In this document: positions 7,232 to 11,902 of the stretch, piece after piece
Layout: the number at the start of each line of letters is the position of its first letter
Numbering within the stretch: position 1 is the first letter of the stretch
Assembly (NCBI GenBank): GCA_009779295.1
Contig: WREN01000035.1
Location: 1-11,902, forward strand
From: Oscillospiraceae bacterium
GTDB lineage: Bacteria > Bacillota > Clostridia > Oscillospirales > CAG-272
DNA length: 11,902 nucleotides
Direction: 5' to 3'
Program-made: the position numbers and the translations under genes
The notes under the pieces: model-generated
The model's input: the letters and a program-made list of their open reading frames with translations, nothing else
Told to the model about the DNA's origin: nothing
Database searches by the model: none

Positions 7232-9412
7232 ATGTTATGGGATAGATTCAAAATAGAAAAAGATATAATAAATCCTTACAGAAATCCGGAACATTTGGAA
7301 GATGAAGGATTATCAGATTACGATGAATTAGCGGAAACTATACGTAAAGACAATATAAAATACGGAAACGAACCGCAAAATATCCGTCAGGCGCGTGCGG
7401 TGGAATTTTATTTTACACGTTGTAAATTGATATTCAACCCGTTTAACTGGTTCGGTTTTGGCACTGCGGGCTGGGGTGAGCGCAAAAAGACATGGCTGAT
7501 CGGGAAAGCAGTGCGCGGCGAAACTCATTTGAACGCTGTGAAAGATACTGAACTTGAACGGATGAACAAAGAACTCCGCCCGTATGGCGGAGGAAGCGGA
7601 GAGATCGATTCGTGGCTTGACTGCGACCATTCGACGCCGAATTGGAATAATTTGCTAAAACTTGGATTTGCAGGCGTGAAGAACAGGGCGATTGCTTACC
7701 GTGACGCGAAAAGGCAGTCAAGCGAATTAACCGACGGCGCCGAAAAATTCTATGAAGGCGTCGATATAGCTTACGGTGCAATACTGCAACTGCTTGACCG
7801 GTTTATCGAACACGCTCAGTCAGTTTTACACGCCGACGAACGCGTTCCGCATATTTATGATGCTCTGCTGAATCTCCGTCACAATCCGCCATACACTTTA
7901 TATCAAGCTCTGTTGTTCTCATATCTATACCATTGGACTTGCGAATACGGCGAAGGTATCCAAGTGCGCAGTCTCGGCAACATGGACGAAATTTTTCGTC
8001 CGTATTACGAAAATGATATAAATAACGGTGTTTTGACGAAAGATCAGGCAAAAGAACTTATCAAATATTACTTTTACACATTCGCGTGTCAGGCGAATTA
8101 TTTTGGACAGCCTGCGGCGTTGGGCGGAACATTGCCGAACGGCGAGACTGCTGTGAACGAACTCACTTACATCATGCTTGAAGCTTACGATGAATGTGAC
8201 ATCATTTCGCCCAAAATGCAAATGCTCGTGGCTAAAAAAACGCCGGACGCGTTCCTAAGGAAATGCCTCGATATGACACGGCGCGGGCATAACAGTATGG
8301 TTTTCCTCAACGAGGAATTGTGTAAAGAGATATTCGCGAAATACTATGAAAAGACCGATCTGGAACATACAAGAATCGGCGTTTCCGGCTGTTATAATTT
8401 CGCGTTCGATGACCTCGTCAACGCTCCGTCGCATACGCGCATCAACCTCGCGAAGATTCTGGATAAAGTGTTCATGGACGATGAACCGTTAGCAACTTTT
8501 GACGATTTCGTTAATTCATATCTTGGCAAATTTAACGAAATCCTGAACAAATGCGTCCGAATCTCGGAGTTCTACGATTCCATAGCGGTTTCCGTGAATC
8601 CGTCCAACATCTACTCCGGAAGCAGTATCAGCGCGCTGGACAAAGCGCAGGATATGTTCGGAACCGGCGCGAAATACAACGATACGGTGATTATCATATC
8701 CTGTCCGGTAACGGTTTTCGATTCGCTCGCCATGGTTAGGAAGTATGTGTACGAAACTAAAACTTTATCCATTACTGAATTGAAGGAAGCGCTCGCCAAC
8801 AACTGGGAAGGGTATGAGAGTCTGCGCAAGGCTATCATACATGACCGTGAAAAGTGGGGCAACAACATACACTGGGTTGACGACATAGCGGTCGGCGTTT
8901 ACAGCGCGATGGTGAACAACATCAACACGCGGCGCAACACCCGCGGCGGCAGGTACATCACCTGCGGCGATACAATACATTACGATGTTAAATTCGCGCC
9001 GTTCGTAGGTGCGACGCCGGACGGCCGCAAATCTGGCGAACCGCTGTCGAAGGGTCTGATAGCGAACCGCGGTCAGGACAGGCAAGGTATAACCGCTGTG
9101 ATCCAGTCCGTTACAAAACTTCCGGCTGTAGATATGGTATGGGGAGCGCCGTTTGACTATCTGCTGCACCCAACGGCAATCCAAGGCGATGACGGTTTGA
9201 CTGCGATGATGGGCGTAGTGCGTACTTTTTTTGAGCTGGGCGGATATTCGTTCATGGGCAACGTGATCGACGCGCAGACGATGATAGAAGCCCGAAGGGA
9301 ACCAGAAAGTTACAGGAACTTACAGGTACGGTTATGCGGGTGGAATGTATACTTCAACGATCTGACGGAAATCCAAAAAGAATTGTTAATCCAGCAAGCC
9401 TCCGCTACGTGA
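7232..9412 (+). CDS. glycyl radical enzyme of unknown substrate (pyruvate formate-lyase-like superfamily)
   Basis: This is a 726-residue oxygen-sensitive cytoplasmic enzyme. A glycine radical made by the adjacent activase would oxidise an active-site cysteine, which then takes hydrogen from the substrate. The superfamily is shown by the C-terminal domain: GGRYITCGDTIHYDVKFAP (572-590), GATPDGRKSGEPLS (593-606), and the radical loop R700-L701-C702-G703-W704 with N705-V-Y-F after it. G703 is the radical glycine. The thiyl cysteine is C387 in RIGVSGCYNF. Known diol, choline and hydroxyproline enzymes have Gly-Cys-Val-Glu there and pyruvate formate-lyase has two adjacent cysteines. This protein has Gly-Cys-Tyr-Asn, so it lacks the usual Glu base and should not be called PFL or a dehydratase. 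It is shorter than most relatives (about 750-850). The start at ATG 7232 has GAGGA eleven bases upstream. It is divergent from the lipoprotein/glycoside hydrolase operon. Membership of the superfamily is firm; the reaction is unknown. Confidence 0.92.
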   Translation: MLWDRFKIEKDIINPYRNPEHLEDEGLSDYDELAETIRKDNIKYGNEPQNIRQARAVEFYFTRCKLIFNPFNWFGFGTAGWGERKKTWLIGKAVRGETHLNAVKDTELERMNKELRPYGGGSGEIDSWLDCDHSTPNWNNLLKLGFAGVKNRAIAYRDAKRQSSELTDGAEKFYEGVDIAYGAILQLLDRFIEHAQSVLHADERVPHIYDALLNLRHNPPYTLYQALLFSYLYHWTCEYGEGIQVRSLGNMDEIFRPYYENDINNGVLTKDQAKELIKYYFYTFACQANYFGQPAALGGTLPNGETAVNELTYIMLEAYDECDIISPKMQMLVAKKTPDAFLRKCLDMTRRGHNSMVFLNEELCKEIFAKYYEKTDLEHTRIGVSGCYNFAFDDLVNAPSHTRINLAKILDKVFMDDEPLATFDDFVNSYLGKFNEILNKCVRISEFYDSIAVSVNPSNIYSGSSISALDKAQDMFGTGAKYNDTVIIISCPVTVFDSLAMVRKYVYETKTLSITELKEALANNWEGYESLRKAIIHDREKWGNNIHWVDDIAVGVYSAMVNNINTRRNTRGGRYITCGDTIHYDVKFAPFVGATPDGRKSGEPLSKGLIANRGQDRQGITAVIQSVTKLPAVDMVWGAPFDYLLHPTAIQGDDGLTAMMGVVRTFFELGGYSFMGNVIDAQTMIEARREPESYRNLQVRLCGWNVYFNDLTEIQKELLIQQASAT

Positions 9413-9427
9413 GAGGAATTATATGAT

Positions 9428-10243
9428 ATGAAAGGTAATGTTTTTGATATTAAACGATTCGCCGTACACGACGGACCGGGCATCCGGACTACGATGTTTC
9501 TAAAGGGTTGCCCGCTGAAATGCAAATGGTGTCACAACCCCGAAAGTATCAGTCCGAAACAGCAACTTTCTTTTCTTGAGCATAAATGCGTCAACTGCTG
9601 CAATTGCGTAAATGTCTGTCAAACAAACGCTCGTACAAAACAGAGATGGAACCGCGAAAATTGTATACTCTGCGGGGAATGTGTGAAAGTTTGCTTTGCC
9701 GAAGCGTTAAAAATTTACGGAATGGAAATGACCGCCGGAGAAGCCGCGAAAATAGTATTGCAGGACACAGCTTTTTACCGTAATTCGGGCGGCGGATTGA
9801 CGGTATCGGGCGGAGAACCGTTGTTGCAGGCTGAATTCGTTGCGGAATTATTTGCGATTGTGAAGCAACAAAACATCCATACCGCGATAGACACCTGCGG
9901 TGCGGTTGCTTGGGATAAATTTGAAAGAATACTGGATATGACAGATTTATTTCTTTATGATTTAAAACATACGGATCCGCAAGCGCACAAGGATGGAACC
10001 GGTAAAGATAATATATTGATTTTAGAAAATTTGCGCCGTTTGTCGGACCGTGGGAAAGCGATAGAAGTCAGGATCCCGTTGATACCGGGGTATAACGATA
10101 CGGAAGAGAATTTGCAGTCCACGGAAAAAATTTTAAGCGGAATAAAGACATTGACAAAAACGGTTATATTATCGTACAACGATTACGCGCGGACGAAATA
10201 CACGGCGCTGGGTATGCCGGATACTATGCCAATAAAATTTTAA
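9428..10243 (+). CDS. glycyl radical enzyme activase (radical SAM, with two extra 4Fe-4S sites)
   Basis: This 271-residue enzyme cleaves S-adenosylmethionine reductively and abstracts hydrogen from the radical glycine (G703) of the upstream enzyme. The radical SAM cluster motif is C28-x3-C32-x2-C35 within GIRTTMFLKGCPLKCKWCHN. A ferredoxin-like insert follows with C54/C57/C60/C64 and C79/C82/C85/C89, giving two auxiliary 4Fe-4S sites as in the activases of hydroxyphenylacetate decarboxylase, glycerol dehydratase and choline lyase, and unlike PflA. SGGEPLLQ (127-134) is the SAM-binding GGE motif. RIPLIPGYND lies at 215-224. The ATG follows the enzyme's stop by 15 bases, with AGAGGA ten bases before it, so the pair is an operon. 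The protein ends soon after KYTALGMP, about 20-30 residues before activases of this type usually end. An AGGGGACTT repeat begins five bases after the stop, so the natural 3' end may have been replaced. It may still be active. Confidence 0.93.
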   Translation: MKGNVFDIKRFAVHDGPGIRTTMFLKGCPLKCKWCHNPESISPKQQLSFLEHKCVNCCNCVNVCQTNARTKQRWNRENCILCGECVKVCFAEALKIYGMEMTAGEAAKIVLQDTAFYRNSGGGLTVSGGEPLLQAEFVAELFAIVKQQNIHTAIDTCGAVAWDKFERILDMTDLFLYDLKHTDPQAHKDGTGKDNILILENLRRLSDRGKAIEVRIPLIPGYNDTEENLQSTEKILSGIKTLTKTVILSYNDYARTKYTALGMPDTMPIKF

Positions 10244-10247
10244 ATTT

Positions 10248-10256
10248 AGGGGACTT
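10248..10256 (+). repeat. left copy of a 9-base direct repeat flanking the Fic gene
   Basis: AGGGGACTT here is repeated in the same orientation at 11489-11497; three further bases match within the next five. It lies five bases after the activase stop. The 41-base gap here holds no terminator hairpin. A boundary of an inserted or rearranged segment is possible, but a chance repeat cannot be excluded. Confidence 0.3.
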
Positions 10257-10284
10257 CCTATTCAATTTCTTTAGTGTATGTTTC

Positions 10285-11337
10285 TTATTTATCTGTTTTG
10301 CCGTAAGCAACCGACCGACCGCCGCCGATTTTTACTATATACCCGGATTTTACAAGCGAAGTCAAAGTGCGTTCTATCGTTACTTTGCTGATGTCTGCGC
10401 AGGATTCCATTATCTCTTTCTTTGTGATTTTGCCGATTTTTCGTTCTATTACCGCTTTGATTCGCTCTGGCTTTGATAATCCGCGATATTTCAGGGATGT
10501 TACACGCTCTTCAAACTCATTGTAGGCTTTTTGCAATATACCGAGATAATATCGGACAAACGGAGCATATTCGTTCTCATTTTCGTGCCAGCCGGTTGAA
10601 CTGACCTGTAATACCTCATAATAAGTATCTTTGCTGTTCTCAATCAGTTTTTCCAAGCTGATATATTTGCCGACAATATAATCTGCACGATAAAATAAAA
10701 GTAAAGTAAGCAAACGGCTCATACGACCGTTGCCGTCGTTGAACGGGTGAAGACAGAGAAAATCCAAAATGAACATTGGTATAAGCAAGAGCGCGTCATA
10801 CTCGTTTTTATCGATGCTCTAGATAAAAGCGGTACAAAGGTTTTCCATTGCGTTGGCGGTCAGATACGCAGGGACCGGCTTAAAACGGATTTTTTCATTG
10901 CCCTCCGTATCGGTTTCTGATATGACGTTATCCGAATTTTTGTATGATCCGCCGATAGAATTCTGGGCGAACGAATATAGCTGCCTGTGCAGTTGCAGAA
11001 TGATATTCGGACGCGGGTGAATGTAATCATAACTCTCGTGAATTGTGGCAAGCACATCGCGATATCCTGTGATTTCCTGTTCCGTGCGGCTGCGGGGTGC
11101 GGATTTGTCACGTACCAATTCCTCTAACCGTTTGTCGGTGGTATGAATACCCTCAATACGGTTAGATGCGCCCGTGCTTTGAACTTTCGCGATTTCCATC
11201 ATCGTAGTCAGCACGTCAGCATGGGCTTCTATATATAATTCCTGTTTACCTTTGTGTTCGTGTATACTTGTAAGCATAGCCACAATATCCGGCGTAAGCA
11301 AAGTTTTTGGAATATTAATATAATCAAATATTTTCAT
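10285..11337 (-). pseudogene. class II Fic-family protein gene interrupted by an in-frame TAG
   Basis: Fic proteins usually transfer AMP from ATP to target proteins. The reading frame is 350 codons, with a single TAG at codon 173 (10821-10819). On both sides the frame and the family similarity are continuous: ENLCTAF before it, DALLLIPMFILDF after it. The N-terminal part has the inhibitory-helix motif S58-N-R-I-E62-G63, which fits (S/T)xxxE(G/N) and marks class II. The catalytic motif HPFNDGNGR is at 197-205 with H197 as base. The C terminus (about 285-350, KPERIKAVIERK to SVAYGKTDK) looks like a winged helix, a likely DNA-binding domain. The ATG at 11337 has GGAG seven bases upstream. A one-base change from CAG, GAG or AAG would explain the stop. 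TAG is a genuine stop in the adjacent ATPase gene, so recoding is unlikely. The first 172 residues keep the inhibitory helix but not the catalytic motif; a sequencing error is possible. Confidence 0.85.
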
Positions 11338-11344
11338 TAGTAAG

Positions 11345-11394
11345 CTCCATCATATATAATTTATCTCCATCATTATAACACAAAATGATGGAGA
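11345..11394. promoter_or_regulatory. operator-like repeat set over the Fic promoter and ribosome-binding site
   Basis: TCTCCATCAT (11364-11373) and ATGATGGAGA (11385-11394) are perfect 10-base inverted repeats separated by 11 bases. A third copy, CTCCATCAT (11345-11353), lies exactly 20 bases from the left arm and includes the GGAG ribosome-binding site of the Fic gene. All three half-sites lie about two helical turns apart, so on one face of the DNA. The outer pair straddles the -10 element. This is the layout of a repressor site, perhaps bound by the winged-helix end of the Fic protein itself; that last point is inference. Confidence 0.65.
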
Positions 11395-11400
11395 ATACAA
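11372..11400 (-). promoter_or_regulatory. promoter of the Fic gene
   Basis: On the minus strand, TTGTAT (11400-11395) and a perfect TATAAT (11377-11372) are separated by 17 bases, ahead of the ATG at 11337. One arm of the inverted repeat fills most of the spacer and the other overlaps the -10 and the likely transcription start. Confidence 0.6.
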
Positions 11401-11404
11401 TAGT

Positions 11405-11432
11405 TTAACGGAGATTTTTTCGTGATTATAAT
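11405..11432 (+). promoter_or_regulatory. orphaned rightward promoter
   Basis: TTAACG (11405-11410) and a perfect TATAAT (11427-11432) are 16 bases apart and point to the right. They lie just ahead of AAAGGAGG (11445-11452) and the remnant coding sequence, with no intact gene to serve. Transcripts would run antisense into the ATPase gene. Confidence 0.5.
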
Positions 11433-11444
11433 ATAAAAAAATAT

Positions 11445-11497
11445 AAAGGAGGATTCTGAACGTAGCAATATTCAGGGTAGAAAAAACAAGGGGACTT
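11445..11497 (+). pseudogene. remnant of the 5' end of a DnaD/replisome-organiser-like initiator gene
   Basis: A perfect ribosome-binding site (AAAGGAGG, 11445-11452) has no ATG, GTG or TTG at a suitable distance. Nine bases on, at 11462, the frame reads GTA-GCA and then encodes A-I-F-R-V-E-K-T-R. This matches the start I know for helix-turn-helix replication initiators of clostridial plasmids and integrative elements, which begin MAxFRVEKTRDYTVMSN. The GTA stands where the ATG should be. After AGG an extra G shifts the frame: read plus one, GAC (the D of DYT) is still there, after which the sequence is unrelated. The unshifted frame stops at a TAG 5 codons later (11501-11503). So start codon, frame and all downstream sequence are lost. 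The match is short (nine residues), so confidence is moderate, but the joint presence of promoter, ribosome-binding site and motif at the right spacing supports it. Confidence 0.55.
11489..11497 (+). repeat. right copy of the 9-base direct repeat
   Basis: AGGGGACTT matches 10248-10256 in the same orientation. It coincides with the point where the initiator remnant loses its coding similarity. The two copies bracket the Fic gene and its promoter. Confidence 0.3.
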
Positions 11498-11564
11498 GCA
11501 TAGATTAGAGATGATTACCTCTAGAACCAAGCAAACTTACCCGTTGCGAGGCTTCATCCCTTTA

Positions 11565-11902
11565 CTACGATTTCATTTTTCCAACACGTGTTGCGTTGAG
11601 AATAGCGAGAAGTGCTACGCCCACATCTGCAAATACAGCTTCCCACAAAGAAGCTACACCGAAAGCACCGAGTATAAGGAATAATCCTTTGACACCCATA
11701 GCAAAAACGATATTTTGACAAACAATTCGCCTTGTAAAACGAGCAATGTCAATCGCTTCGGACAGCTTCGACGGTTCATCGGTCATCAACACTACGTCAG
11801 CAGCTTCAATCGCCGCGTCCGAACCAAGACCGCCCATTGCAATACCAATATCAGCCCTCGCAAGCACGGGCGCGTCGTTGATACCGTCGCCCACAAAAGC
11901 AA
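11565..11902 (-). CDS. P1B-type ATPase for Zn/Cd/Pb efflux, C-terminal part (5' end outside the window)
   Basis: This is the last 112 full codons of a membrane ATPase that pumps divalent soft metals out of the cell using ATP. The frame is open to the window edge; the visible start, read as AFVGDGINDAP, is the conserved P-domain hinge (GDGxNDxP), followed by LARADIGIAMGG and DAAIEAADVVLM. Two transmembrane helices close the protein. The first ends NIVFAMGVK and the second begins with FADVGVALLAILNATR. A lysine in the penultimate helix and an aspartate in the last are the metal-binding pair of the ZntA/CadA (P1B-2) group; copper pumps instead have YN and MxxS. That supports zinc, cadmium or lead rather than copper. 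The gene ends in TAG a few residues after the last helix, as is usual. No terminator is evident downstream, where the initiator remnant and its opposing promoter lie. Confidence 0.9.
   Translation of the reverse strand, partial: AFVGDGINDAPVLARADIGIAMGGLGSDAAIEAADVVLMTDEPSKLSEAIDIARFTRRIVCQNIVFAMGVKGLFLILGAFGVASLWEAVFADVGVALLAILNATRVGKMKS

Noticed and set aside
7232..9412. Calling the radical enzyme pyruvate formate-lyase or a glycerol/propanediol dehydratase
   Set aside because: The adjacent double Cys of pyruvate formate-lyase and the Gly-Cys-Val-Glu of the dehydratases are both absent, and the activase has two extra cluster sites, unlike PflA.
10819..10821. TAG in the Fic gene as a recoded sense codon
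   Set aside because: The ATPase gene at 11565 ends in TAG at the expected C terminus, the other complete genes here use TAA or TGA, and no other internal TAG is seen. A nonsense mutation or sequencing error is simpler.
11506..11523. Hairpin TAGAG...CTCTA as a terminator after the ATPase gene
   Set aside because: The stem is only five base pairs, the loop eight, and no T-run follows on either strand.
11496..11684. Rightward open frame starting just after the initiator remnant
   Set aside because: It runs mostly antisense to the clearly coding ATPase gene, starts at a poor TTG, and its residues match no initiator sequence after the first Asp.

Overview
The window looks like chromosomal DNA from an anaerobic member of the Clostridia (Firmicutes). 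Supporting this are moderate GC, strong AGGAGG-type ribosome-binding sites, TTG and GTG starts, a diaminopimelate dehydrogenase, clostridial-type solute-binding lipoproteins with short leaders, and an oxygen-sensitive glycyl radical enzyme with its radical-SAM activase. No rRNA, tRNA or CRISPR array is visible.

Left part (1-945, + strand): the 3' end of a meso-diaminopimelate dehydrogenase gene (lysine and peptidoglycan precursor synthesis). Its stop codon directly abuts a small gene for an unrecognised protein that carries a His/Cys pair spaced as in caspase/CHAT-type proteins.

Centre left (970-7098, - strand): five tightly packed genes that read as one operon. In transcription order they are a solute-binding lipoprotein, a cytoplasmic GH42-like glycoside hydrolase, a second and related solute-binding lipoprotein, a short-form N-acetyl-gamma-glutamyl-phosphate reductase (ArgC), and a GNAT acetyltransferase. 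Gaps are from 23 bases down to 4-base overlaps. No permease or ATPase subunit is present in the window.

Centre right (7232-10243, + strand): divergent from that operon across a 133-base AT-rich region lie a glycyl radical enzyme and its activase. The enzyme has the general family architecture, but the sequences around its thiyl cysteine (GCYN) and its radical glycine (RLCGW) are not those of the well-known dehydratases or of pyruvate formate-lyase. Its substrate cannot be named. The head-to-head layout suggests one locus: bind and import a glycoside or related compound, hydrolyse it in the cytoplasm, and process a product by radical chemistry. This is inference.

Right part (10244-11902): an accessory-looking segment. 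It holds a class II Fic protein gene interrupted by one in-frame TAG, with an operator-like inverted repeat over its promoter. Next to it is a decayed start of a replication-initiator gene typical of clostridial mobile elements: its promoter and ribosome-binding site remain, but the start codon is lost and the coding match ends after about nine codons. The 3' end of a Zn/Cd/Pb-type P-type ATPase follows. A 9-base direct repeat (AGGGGACTT) flanks the Fic gene. One copy lies just after the rather short activase gene and the other lies exactly where the initiator remnant ends, which may mark rearrangement boundaries.
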